Shown here one piece after another: positions 43,830-54,196 of a DNA stretch of 64,000 nt. The notes below the pieces were generated by a model. The model was not told the DNA's origin and did not search any database. It saw only the letters and a program-made list of their open reading frames with translations. A program made the translations under genes and the position numbers. Every line of letters begins with the position of its first letter. Position 1 is the first letter of the stretch. Source of the stretch: Lycorma delicatula (lineage: Eukaryota > Arthropoda > Insecta > Hemiptera > Fulgoridae); assembly GCF_047948215.1 (NCBI RefSeq), contig NC_134456.1, forward strand, positions 61,767,029 to 61,831,028, read 5' to 3'.

Positions 43830-45330
43830 TAATCAATCCTATTGACCTTCGAAATTTCGTTCCATAAATGAAATTTTTTCTGCTTTCCCTAATTCCCATA
43901 TTTCGAAACCATAAATAGTACTACGTTCCGCACAAATATTTTTAAAAAACCTTTTTAACTGATATATCTGTATTAGACTTTAACAGACTTCTTTTCTGTA
44001 TAAATGCTTTCCTTGCAATAAATACTTTTCTTTGCAATTTTACTAAAAAATTACGAACATTTATAAAATACAGAATTTTATTTTCACCTTTAGTTATATT
44101 CAGTGCTAAATTTTGAAAATCTGGCATATAAACTGCACCATTGTTGTATTCTTAAGCTTTAAATCTTTTTCTTTTTCTTTTTTCTTTTTCCTGTTTAACC
44201 TCCGGTAACTACCGTTAAGATAATTCTTCAGAGGATGAATGAGGATGATATGTATGAGTGTAAATGAAGTATAGTCTTGTACATTCTCAGTTCGACCATT
44301 CCTGAGATGTGTGGTTAATTGAAACCCAACCACCAAAGAACACCGCTATCCACGATATAGTATTCAAATCCTTATAAAAATATCTGGCTTTACTAGGACT
44401 TGAACGCTGGAACTCTCGACTTCCAAATCAACTGATTTGGGTAGGCGTTCACCACTAGACCAACCCGGTGGGTAAGCTTTAAATCTAAGCTGATTATAAT
44501 GGTTCTCTCACTGTCGGTTGTAATAAAAAGCTTTTCATCCTATTTGCTTATACATTACTACTACATCTGCATTAATATTTTTTAATTTTGTATTAATAAT
44601 CTGATGCTGATCAAAAATCTTATTCATCTTTCTAACTTACTTTAATAGTTGTTTATATATCTATCTTTAAGTTATCCACTTCCTGTTTTTAAGTTATCTA
44701 GCCTAATCCTCTTAAGCTTCCCACATTTTTCGCTTCGATTCAAGAATGCATGGGGTTGTATATTTTCAGATGACCTCCTCTTGAGCAGTCCCCTTCTGGA
44801 GATCCTATTTGAGGACTATTTAACGCCGAAATACTTTACCCAAGAACACGCCACTGTGTTGATTTTCTAAAAAGAAGAGGGAATTTAAAAAAATATTTCC
44901 TTTGAAAATATATCTGTATTTTTAAATTTCGCAAAACTGAAGTATAAAATATATCAGCTTTGAGTTTGATGTTAGGTCCATATAATCAATCGATTAGCTG
45001 ACGTCGTAAATTGTTGAAGTGGCTGGTGTCTTCTTTCAGGGACTCTGTCTTGCCTTTCTGCCACCTGTTCTACTAGCACCTACGTTACAACAATCTGCAA
45101 AGCAGTTAATCTTTTTCGTTAGGGAAAGTCAGTTTATTTAAACGATTACCTGTTATTTTAATATTTATTTTTTGGTCTTCTCTCCCGGGTCAACTCTAGC
45201 ACCCTCAATCTGCGCTTCTACCCGTGACTACTAATTCAGATTACACTTTATTCACAGCTTATGGTCTCTTTCTTGTCATTACTTTGAGTCATCCCCTGTT
45301 ACCAGCAGCTAGGCTTCCAATCCATAAGGA
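43830..45330 (-). mobile_element. RTE-like LINE, copy 3, strongly decayed
   Basis: The left part (43860-44130, minus) reads FIARKAFIQKRSLLKSNTDI, VKKVFKNICAERSTIYGFEI and WELGKAEKISFMER. This is the C-terminal domain pattern (FSKKY...RKRFLK...YGSETW...KR-EAFE) of the RTE-like protein in altered form. The right part (44690-45330) matches the 5' leader of copy 1: GCTGGTGTCTTCTTTCAGG against GCTGCTGTCCTCTTTCAGG, and GGAGATCC flanked by similar blocks. The order fits a single minus-strand element whose central ORF is deleted. A SINE-A is inserted at 44167-44473. Confidence 0.6.
44167..44473 (-). repeat. SINE-A, full length, nested in an RTE-like remnant
   Basis: Minus-strand copy with head ACCCACCGGGTTGGTCTAGT, box A TGGTCTAGTGG, box B CGTTCAAGTCC, body ACATCTCAGGAATGGTCGAA and TCATCCTCTGAAGAATTATC, and tail GGAGGTTAAACAGGAAAAAG followed by an A/G-rich run. 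Perfect 13-bp direct repeats AAGCTTTAAATCT flank it at 44154-44166 and 44474-44486. The flanking DNA is decayed LINE coding sequence, so the SINE is younger than that LINE. Confidence 0.97.
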
Positions 45331-45506
45331 ATTTTGGTTAACTGTGGTACTTACGTTAAAAAGCTACTCCAGTTATACACGCTAACTTCTAAAATGATGA
45401 ATTTAAAAGAAAAATAACTACTTAGAGGTCCAGTTATTTTAAATCACCAGAAATTTGTAAAATATATCTCACAGAATAAATTATTCAAAGCCCAGAATAA
45501 CGTAAA

Positions 45507-47075
45507 TCTATACTATTATATGAGGAAGAGGGTTTTTGTTTGTTCGAGATAAACAAAAAACTACTGGATCAATCGCAACCAAATTTTTACCATTGTTTCT
45601 TGGCATAACTAAGAAGGTTTTTATTTCATCTTGAAAAATCTTTAAAATGTATATATGTAATAGTGGAGATTTGCCGGTTGAAGCACAAACGTTAATGAAT
45701 TGAATTAATGAACTGTGAACTGTATGTCTCTATCACTGTTTGGGCTGGGTTTGAATCGAATGATTTGAATGAATAATATCTTGCAAAAGTATTAGAATTA
45801 AATTTACGTTAAATAAAATAATATTAAATAAAATTAAAAAGTTTCTGTTTAGTAATAATGGGCTTCCCGTGGGGACTGCGTGTGAGGCAAAAGTGGTGAA
45901 GAATGAGAGCAACTCGTTGGAGGGTAGACCGTTCATAACCATGGTAACAAACGGCGTGCTCTTGGGGCGCTGTTTTGGGAGGTGCAATTATAATATATAT
46001 ACAAATAATCGTCCGAGTTTCAAAATTCAAACGGGATATTTGTTAACAGGTTGAAGGCTAACCTTTGCACGCATTAGGTATTCTCTCGATCTAACAGATC
46101 ACAGTTATTCGTAAATGTCATCTGAACATGAAAAATTATTTATTAAAACGTGTAAATAATAATCCCTTACGGTGTTGCGCTTCTCATTCGGGCCGCTAGA
46201 TGGCGAGCCGCTAAATTCTCATGCTGCTTTATTACAGCAAGCCACTCCCATGATATTTTTCACTAGAGATATTTTCAGTTCAAATATTATTGAAGTTGAA
46301 GACAACATATCGTGAGTGATGATTCATAATCAACGCCAAACAAAAACTACTGAAGATAAACTGATGAAAACAAGTATACATATCCTTCTTACGTTGTAAC
46401 TGCACGCTATGAAAGGTTTTTTTTTTTAAATTCCGAGTTTAAGGGGTAAAATGAAATAACAATGAAATTTAATTTTTTTTTTTTTAATTTATTGGTAACA
46501 AATTATATCAGTCTTTTTTTTTGTATGTATAATATTCATGTGAATATCTAAAAACCAATTCTAAATTTTTGAAATTCTGAGTTTCAAGGGTTAAAATGGA
46601 TTTTTGACATCCTGCTATTTTTTTTTTTTAATTTCTCGCTAACATATGAAAAAATTCAACCTGATTTTTGGTGAGTGTAATCTTCATATGAATAAACCAG
46701 TTTCTAAATTGTTGAAATTTGACCTTGAAGGGGATGAATAAAGATAAAAACAATTCTGAACAATGACTGTAAATTTTCCCAATCACGAGTATATTCAAAG
46801 AAATATTCAGTAGATATCATAGGGCTTGCAAATAGTCTTCAGATAAATGTTTAAAAACCATATTCGGGGTTTTTTAAATTCCAATTTTTTTAAGGGGCGC
46901 AAAGTGTATACGGCGCAATGACTCAACCAACACAGCCACTGCCACCATTACTGTATGTGTGACTGGTTGCACCTGCCTCCAGTCACTTGACTAAAAAACA
47001 TAAAGTAAAAAAGTCGACCGTTACGTGAAACGTATATAACCAACTAGCGCGGGCGAAGCTGCGACGGGGAGCTAT
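45507..47075 (+). mobile_element. Non-autonomous Helitron with internal diverged repeats
   Basis: Starts TCTATACTATTATATGAGG after A at 45506. It ends with AGCGCGGGCGAAGCTGCGAC, a short stem-loop, then GGGGAGCTATT, a degraded CTAGT-type terminus. The interior has three related blocks beginning AAATTCCGAGTTTAAGGGG (46430), GAAATTCTGAGTTTCAAGGG (46570) and GAAATTTGACCTTGAAGGGG (46709), spaced about 140 bp. A relative with the same blocks ends at 54196. A less AT-rich patch at 45855-45990 holds overlapping 61-84 codon frames on both strands with no recognised domain, possibly captured sequence. No Rep or helicase. Confidence 0.7.
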
Positions 47076-49510
47076 TACTGTTATAAAAGTAATATTTTGT
47101 ATTACGATTTTATTCATTAAAAAAACCATTATGTTAGTGGAACTGTAAATAAGCAATTTTAGCCCATATTTTGAGGATAAAACACAAAAACTGAATTTTT
47201 GTCATATTTTCAGTGTAGACTTCCTTTATACACAAATTACGTTTTTTTTTTGTTGTACTTAAAGATGTATTAAATTTGATAAAAAAAAACTTAATTTTCC
47301 TTTCATTTTCAAGAAAAAATTGGTACTGGATTACAAAAAGAATAACTGAATCCGAAAATTACCCGAAAAAGTTATTTATTTGGAAATGAAAATTAAAAAT
47401 AATTCATACAGTACAACCGAATATGAATGGTGAACAAATGTTTATATGAGCACTAGTGTTGTGCAAAAATAATCTCGTATGTTTAATAGTAAAATATATA
47501 TACGAGTATTTTCTAAACATTTCATGTTAATAATTCATACCACTTCAATATGTATACTTGAAAAATCTATCTAAAAAATATGATGGATTCTTATATTGAA
47601 ATATATTTACGAAAGGTTGTTTATTTTGGTTATGAAAAGATCTAAGAAATTTTAATAAAAATAATAAAGGTCGGTTTATAGAAGATGCAGCCGTAACCAA
47701 TTAATAAACTTTGAAGTCTATATCTTTAGAAATTCTAATCATAGTTTGTTGGGGCAGGCCCGACTATGTAATTCTAGTTTCTTTGGTAAAACATTATTGA
47801 AAAGAAGCATCTGTTTGGTTGATGTGTTTTTAATTTTAATAAAAGTTGGAAAGATCGAAACTTCAGAAAAATAAGAAAAAGATTTATTTTTATCATATGT
47901 TGTTGAGAGACGACGTAGTGTGAGATACCAAACGTAAGAGCCTACATACCGGAAGGTAGGATAGCGTCGAGCTATGCTGTACAGTTTTAAAAGTTGCTGT
48001 ATCTTCTACACTTTTCATCGTATTAGTGAAACAACATGTATCTTTTACTGTCTGAAAATAGTTATATTTAATTTAGTGTTAATTAATTTTTTTTTCATGA
48101 AAATAAAAAGGTGCATAAGATATCTATCTATTTATTAGTTAATCAGAGCCGATTCCTTTGTAATTTTTTTAAAACTGTAGATATTCAAATATTTCTTTCT
48201 CGTAAACGTTTATAATACAAAACTGATGAAGTTTTGTCATGTAAAATAGCTTATTCTCTATATTTTTTATTTAGCAATTTTTCTATACATTAAAGCAAAA
48301 AATAATTCTGATTTGCACCGGTAACCGACTTTGATTTATTGTGTTTAAAAAAATTCTGATTGTGTAAAACTGTTATTATTTAACTACAGAAAAAACCAAA
48401 TATATTAAATATAAAATTTTAAAAGTTAACTTCGTATCGCTTTGAGTTAAGTTTTCGACCGCCTTTAGCGACTAGTGCTGCTGTACTCATCCTGGCAACA
48501 GTTAATGTTATTTTTGACGGTTTTTTGAGTTAGAAAAACACGTAATTTGGATTTGATTTAAAGGTGTTCTGGATATAAATTGTATCTGTTCATTTAGTAT
48601 ATCTTTGTTGTGGGTTTGTGTGTTTCATAAGTTTCATTGTATTACGATGTGGAATACCAAGTTTGTTCCCAAGAGTGGTAAGTTTTTTAACCTGACTGTA
48701 TAATCTGTTTAAGGTGTGGGAACTGTTGATTGTATATCATAGTAGATAGATCTTAAGCGTTTCCAAATTGCGCCAAATTTTTCCGTATTGTGTATTTCCG
48801 CATTTTTTTCATATTGTGCAGTCTGAGCAATTCAGTATAGGTCATTATTCTAAAGAAATTGTGTTCTGTGTGTAAACATTCCGTTACACATAGCCATGAC
48901 TTGTTTGTTGTTTGATGATTGTGCCTGGTATGTAATAATTCTTTTACAGGTATCAACAATCTTTAACATAGTATTCTACGCATGTACCAAGAAGACCGCA
49001 TTTTTACACGTTCAAACAATACGAAACAGAAAAACAACCTATTAAATGAATAAACTAATTTAAACTTTCAAATTTTTGACACCGTTTTAAGTACGTTATT
49101 AACTCAAAAACTATCGGCGATAGCACTAGTTCATGCCATGGGAAGAGCACCAACATCAGTCATTAAAGATGGGTGTTCGAGTGACCGAATGATTGTAATC
49201 GAACATTTTGTTTTTCAAATGTTATACATGAGAAATTTCATTCGGTTTATCATTTTACATTATTGTGATAATTTTACATTATTTTCATCACTAACTGAAT
49301 TAAACAAATAATAGGAAAATTAACTTATCTGTAAAACCGAAAACTGCTTTTAATGAAATACAAACCAAAACCTAAAACTGGGTGTTTCTAAATTTTAATT
49401 GAAGACACGATATAGCAGCTACATAAGAACTAATAAGAACAGAACCCGATTTCATTAAAATTAAAACTTTCATGTAAAATTAAAAAAAGAATAATAAAGA
49501 ATATGCATAT
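47076..49510. other. AT-rich spacer; possible exon-like ATG/splice donor, no gene supported
   Basis: Mostly A/T-rich. At 48642-48677 an ATG opens a short frame (MWNTKFVPKSG) ending at GGTAAGTTTT, a strong splice-donor-like sequence, preceded by a moderately GC region (48430-48560). No continuation exon was recognised. The minus frame at 48753-48959 (68 codons, His/Thr/Cys-containing) is not recognisable either. Confidence 0.4.
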
Positions 49511-49516
49511 AAAGGA

Positions 49517-49910
49517 CTAGTCAGTCAGGGCTGTTTTACTTGCCCTTTCCGTCTAGCCAGGAACCTCCGCCCCCTGGACCCCCGCTTTGTTCGTAATCCT
49601 CATGGTTTTGAGAATAATACTATAGATAAAAACTAAAATATACAAATTTTACAAACACCTGACAAAGAAACTAACGTAAAAAGACAGAATAGTAGTAACT
49701 ATAGTTAATAAGTACATAGGCTTTTGAGGAGGAAACATTTACAATCACCCCCAAGGGGGATAAGACCCCGATCTATGACTTAAAACCTTTCCTGGAATAA
49801 CACAAATGTATCCTGAAAATTTGAAAGCAATAGGTCGGTTGGTTTTTGCATGATGCAGTTGCAAACAAACAAACAGATTCCGCCCCAGACTTTCACATTT
49901 ATATATATTA
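49517..49910 (-). mobile_element. Small non-autonomous Helitron
   Basis: On the minus strand the 5' end reads TAATATATATAAATGTGAAA followed by a TTTGTTTGTTTGC motif typical of Helitron starts (the TC is degraded). The 3' end is CTAG (49517-49520) followed by T (A49516 on plus). The segment TCGTAATCCTCATGGTTTTG and the GTCTAGCCAGGAACC block recur in the fragments at 23215 and 54005-54120. No coding remnant. Confidence 0.6.
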
Positions 49911-49917
49911 AATCAGC

Positions 49918-50108
49918 TCGCCGGGTTGGTCTAGTGATTACCTTGTCGTCGCAAATCCTTGCTTAACAACTGATTTTCGAAGTCGAAGGTTCTGAGGTTC
50001 GAATCCTAGTAAAAGGTTTGCTTTTATACGAATTTGAATACTACACAGTGGATACCGGTGTACTTTGGTGTTGGAGTTCAATTAACCATACGTCTCAGGA
50101 ATGCTCGA
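49918..50108 (+). repeat. SINE-A, 3'-truncated
   Basis: Head CGCCGGGTTGGTCTAGTGAT, a modified anticodon-arm region, box B GGTTCGAATCC (closest to a true tRNA box B in this window), body ATACCGGTGTACTTTGGTGT and AATTAACCATACGTCTCAGG, then abrupt loss of homology at 50108. It joins R1/Jockey-type coding sequence directly. Confidence 0.88.
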
Positions 50109-50430
50109 TGTGGGAACCTCATTTATATGTCGCCACACCAACATGTATCTACTGTCAAGAGAAGGATACCTCGGAACACGTAATTTTTTACTGTAGACGA
50201 TGAGAAGGAGTCAGGAGACTCCTGGGACTATCATGGATTACCTCTGATAACTTAGAAAATTACATGCTCTAGGGAAGACGGCAATGAGCAGAGGTTGCAT
50301 CACTGGCCTCCCGCATCTTGACTACGAAAGCGAGAGAGACAGAACTATGGGGAGGAGAATGACGGGTAGAACATCTGACTGCAAGAAAACCATCAAGTCT
50401 GCCACGTAACCGGAGAAGGAAAGTTGTAAA
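50109..50430 (+). pseudogene. R1/Jockey-type ORF2 C-terminal fragment with CCHC motif
   Basis: The frame continuing from the SINE junction reads HLYVATPTCIYCQEKDTSEH then VIFYCRR and a stop. Beyond the stop the same frame gives EGVRRLLGLSWITSDNLENY and SLASRILTTKARETELWGGE. Cys-x2-Cys-x7-His-x4-Cys (CIYCQEKDTSEHVIFYC) is the C-terminal zinc-knuckle of R1-clade and related LINE proteins, usually followed by a short helical tail, as seen here. The polymerase is absent. The following 900 bp may be its untranslated tail. Confidence 0.65.
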
Positions 50431-50504
50431 TATATAGATTAACTTGTAAATACTGACTTCGTCCATGGGTATTTTATAATTTTGTGTATTAATTCTCGTG
50501 ACAT

Positions 50505-51050
50505 ATCTTCTTGTATCTTGTAATTTGTCGTATGTTTATTGGATCTACTACTGTTTGTATTATGTACAAAATTGTACTATCGCATTTTGGTGAAAATGAA
50601 GTTCACTACATAGCATGAACCGTGACTATGAACTAATGTTTAAACTGGGAACAAGGACCCCTATACTTTATTATGAAATTTGCATATTGTGTCGTCTCTT
50701 GTTGTGCACTTTCTATCATGTTACTTGTGTTATTGTTATGTTTAGTGTAAGATTGGGTAATATAGACATGTATGCGTTCTTCGATTTGTTGTAGTTTTAA
50801 GGATTCTATCTATTTTGTTACTGATCTTTTGTATAATTACTCTTTGTCATATGCTTGTTGGAATTTGTTGCTGTATATATTATACATAAATGATGTGCTG
50901 TTGCATCCTGACGAGATGAAGCTCGCTGTCAGAAATGCTTCATGGGTAGGCGCTGACGTGTGAATCAGGGATGGAGGCCCCTACACGTTATACTTTGTAA
51001 TGAACATGTTATGTATTGTATTGTATCTTGTTTATTGATTTTTTGTCATG
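50505..51050 (+). repeat. Diverged tandem duplication, period about 319 bp
   Basis: GGATCTACTACTGTTTGTAT (from 50541) and GGAATTTGTTGCTGTATATA (from 50860) begin matching stretches. Further agreement includes GATGAAG/AATGAAG-TC, the CATG region, GACCCCTATACTTTATTATG against GGCCCCTACACGTTATACTT, and the following TGTATTGTA/TGCATATTGT. It probably lies in the 3' untranslated region of the preceding LINE fragment. Confidence 0.6.
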
Positions 51051-51540
51051 TATTATTATGCTTCTTATAAGTTGTACTGTGTTTGTTGGCGAGTAATTAG
51101 GATTTGCTGTCCGGGCTGGTCTAGGTACATAGCATTGTTTATTAATGTTGCTGTTGTTTTATTATTATTTTTATCATAATTACATTGTGCTGTAATTATA
51201 TTGTTTTATTGTGCTACATATGTTGGTGTACACCATTTATGTGTTGTAGTGATCTACTAATACAGCTGTATTATTGTAAATATGTGTAATAAATTTAATA
51301 ATTGTATTTCATCCATTTTGTAATGTTAAGTGACTTAGTTGTATGTATACTGAATTGTGTTGGTCAATAAATCTTGCTACACATATAAGTGAGATACTAT
51401 ACCTCATCTCACTGAAGGGAAATGACGTATATCTTCGACTGACTAAAAGTAATAAAACTATACTGTGTGGATGTCAAACTCCACTAATATGAATTTGAAG
51501 AAAAAAAAGATAAAAAAAATGTGGAGTAAACTGGCGAAAA
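51051..51540. other. T/G-rich spacer, possible LINE tail
   Basis: TTGT-rich sequence with no frame; ends in ACCTCATCTCACTGAAGGGA and a mixed spacer. Confidence 0.5.
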
Positions 51541-51900
51541 AGATTCTGTCACCAGGGGGTTAAATCGTGGACACGTGCAGGGCCAGGGAGGCAGCCTCTT
51601 TGCTGAGGATGTTCGGGTCCAGCAGATGGCTGGATCAGGACGTTCTGATGACGCATTGAGGACCCTCGAGGTTTGTGAGGTGGGCGCGCGATTCAGGAGG
51701 GCTATGCGTGGGTGCATATGCGGACCCAGACTAGGTGATGGGGAAGGGAAGGCTAGTCCTCTTGGGGAGAGTCATCATGGTAACCGGGAGGGATGTCTCA
51801 ATTATCCAAGAGGGATCCCGTCAGGAGATCAGCTTCAAGCTGCACTAAGGGGGGCAGTCTTCAGCCATGTCACTTGGAACCGACCGAAGTAACTTCTTCT
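51541..51900 (+). other. GC-rich island with a 105-codon unrecognised frame
   Basis: About 360 bp markedly richer in G+C than anything else in the window, with sharp edges. A plus-strand frame at 51575-51892 encodes 105 residues, Gly/Arg-rich (VCEVGARFRRAMRGCICGPR, GKASPLGESHHGNREGCLNY), ending DQLQAALRGAVFSHVTWNRPK. An overlapping minus frame also exists, so openness may reflect composition. It could be an unclassified LINE 5' segment or a retrocopy fragment; no family recognised. Confidence 0.35.
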
Positions 51901-53204
51901 AGGCGGTTACCGGTTGCTCTCAAGTGGTCAAAAAGAAAAAACAAACATTGATTTGATGTCTATTCATTTATGTCATTCATATCATACTCATCTTATTTTT
52001 ATAATTCACTAGTTGAAAAGATTTAAACGTACACATTAGGAAAATAAATTTATATATCTTAAATCATTATTGATAATAACAAATAGAATTTATAAAACAA
52101 AGAAAAGAATTTAATTTTTATTATAAACTACTTTATAAAGAATGACATCTAAAGTTTTTTGGAGTTAGATTTAAAATTAATAATTGACGCTGTTGCGACA
52201 TCAAGGACTAACCTTTTATAAAGAATATCTCAGAAACACATTTTTGAGGATTGAGATTCAATTTAGAGAAATAGGGTTTTTTCTCCAGTTGTAGCCCGAA
52301 ACCAGGAAAAATGAGGACTTTCCCACGTCACACGACATAGTGGAGCCTCGTAATTTTGAATTAAATAATAAAATGCTTATAAAACTGTATAAAAATATGT
52401 TTTTAATTATTATTTATATAATAAGAAATAACTACTCGGTGTATAATGTATGAAAAAATAAATTATAAACTTCTGACATAATTATCAACGTTTCATAACA
52501 ATACATCACAGTTAAATGTCAACCAAAAATTATTGTTGGTAAAACTCAGTTCAAGCATAATATTATTACAATTGTACGCAAATTATTGCTGTGTAATATT
52601 ATATGTACTTTATATGTAATTTATTATGATGCTATACTATTTGCAGAAACGTTTTAAAGTCACATTGTTTATACTATAAATCATAGCTTCGCAGCTATGA
52701 ATTCGTAGCTCGTTTTTCTTGCTTGATATTTATGCCTTAATGCTATCTTTTGATAGATTTTATAGAAATACAATTTTAATCATATTCTTTTTCACTCTAT
52801 CCACCATTCCTCCTCGTTTTTTTTATACTTTTTCCTTATCTTTTTTTAATGTTAGATATATTACGACCTTTATAAGCATGACCATTTCTATGATATTTTT
52901 TGTAGAAATAATCCATTACGTAAAGTACTTTAAAAGTGAGAGTCCTGTCTTCACAATGTTAGACAACTTAATCTGCTAAAATTGCATTTTTTACCAATTG
53001 CAATTATTTTAATGCCAAGCATTTTAATTTCAAATTGTTACTTTCTTTAAAATGAATTCAGTCATTTTTTTAAATATTACAATGCGAACTTCAAAAAAAT
53101 TTAATGATAAAATAAAAAAATTGACTTAAAATAAAAATTTGTCCATGTAAATTCAGTTTTTTATTTAGCAAAAGTTATTGCATAATCTGTATTTATAAAA
53201 GAAC
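51901..53204. other. AT-rich spacer, no gene seen
   Basis: The 86-codon plus frame at 52719-52979 is Phe/Ile-rich with hydrophobic stretches. Such frames arise readily in T-rich DNA, and no domain is recognised. Confidence 0.5.
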
Positions 53205-53512
53205 ATGATGTGAGTGATTCGTAATCAAAAATTAAAATTTAATAGTTAAAAATTTGTATACATGTTCTTCTTACCGTAGAAGTGTACACTAAGAAAGGAG
53301 TTTATGACATTCCGAGTTTAAAGGGTTAAAATGGAGTAACAATGAAATTTAATTTTTTTCTATTTTTATTTCTCGGTTGTAAATGAAAGTGAATATGTAA
53401 AGATCAATTTCTATATTTTTTGAAATTCCAAGTTAAAAAGGTTAAAATGGGGTTATTATTAAATGTTATTATTTTTTTTAATTTCTCCATATCAAATGAA
53501 GATATCAGCTTG

Positions 53513-53556
<44 letters not shown>

Positions 53557-54196
53557 GTGCGCGCGCGCAATTTTCATGTGAGTATCTAAACACCTATTTC
53601 TATATTTTTTGAAATTCAACTTGAAAGGGGTGAAGAAAGATAAAAAAATTTCCAACAATGATTGCAAATTTCCGACATTACTAAACGAGATAATCGCTCT
53701 ATTTGGGCTTGCAAATATTCTTCAGATAAATATCTAAAAATCATTTTTGGGTTATTTGAGTTTTAGTATTTTAATGGGTTAAAAATTATATGTATATATA
53801 TATATATATATATTTTTTTTTTTTCATTTTTATCGTTTTATGGTACCGCTATTGAAACAATCTTTATAATATTTGGTAACATCGTAATGGTAATTTACGT
53901 TTGTAATTCTGATTATGTATTTCGTGAGCGAAGCCGGGACAGGAAATCTAAAAACCAATCAGTTTGATCCTGTACTGATAAAACTATTGCTCTGAAGAAA
54001 TTAAATGATTTTTTTTTATTTGAACAGAGTTTATCACTATTATTGCCACAAGCATGAGTTTAATGAGCAGAGGTGCAGGGGGCATAGCCCCCGGATAGAC
54101 GGGAAGACCGAGCCCTGATCAGCTACACATCCTCTGACCTCGCCGGGAAACGCAAGTAACCTTATAGCGCGGGTGAAGCCGCGACGGAGATGCTAG
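53205..54196 (+). mobile_element. Non-autonomous Helitron, 5'-truncated
   Basis: Matches the second half of the element at 45507-47075 from GTGAGTGATTCGTAATCAA onward, with the same block series: CATTCCGAGTTTAAAGGG (53311), GAAATTCCAAGTTAAAAAGG (53422) and GAAATTCAACTTGAAAGGGG (53611). The 3' end is AGCGCGGGTGAAGCCGCGAC (stem CGCGG/CCGCG, loop GTGAAG), eight bases, then CTAG (54193-54196) before T. A (GT)n run sits at 53514-53568. The 54005-54120 segment also matches the Helitron at 49517. No 5' TC end found. Confidence 0.75.
53514..53568 (+). repeat. (GT)n(GC)n microsatellite inside a Helitron
   Basis: About 20 GT units passing into GCGCGCGC; the related copy has only GGTGAGTGTAATC at this place (near 46670). 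Confidence 0.95.

Noticed and set aside
51111..51135. GTCCGGGCTGGTCTAGGTAC as another SINE-A head
   Set aside because: Only the first dozen bases resemble the head; box B and body are absent, so the match may be chance.
52719..52979. Small membrane protein (86 codons, hydrophobic)
   Set aside because: Phe/Ile/Leu-rich frames arise easily in T-rich sequence; no start context, homology or neighbouring exon supports it.
53404..53667. 87-codon minus frame with THTHTH repeat
   Set aside because: Produced by the microsatellite inside the Helitron; no coding signal.
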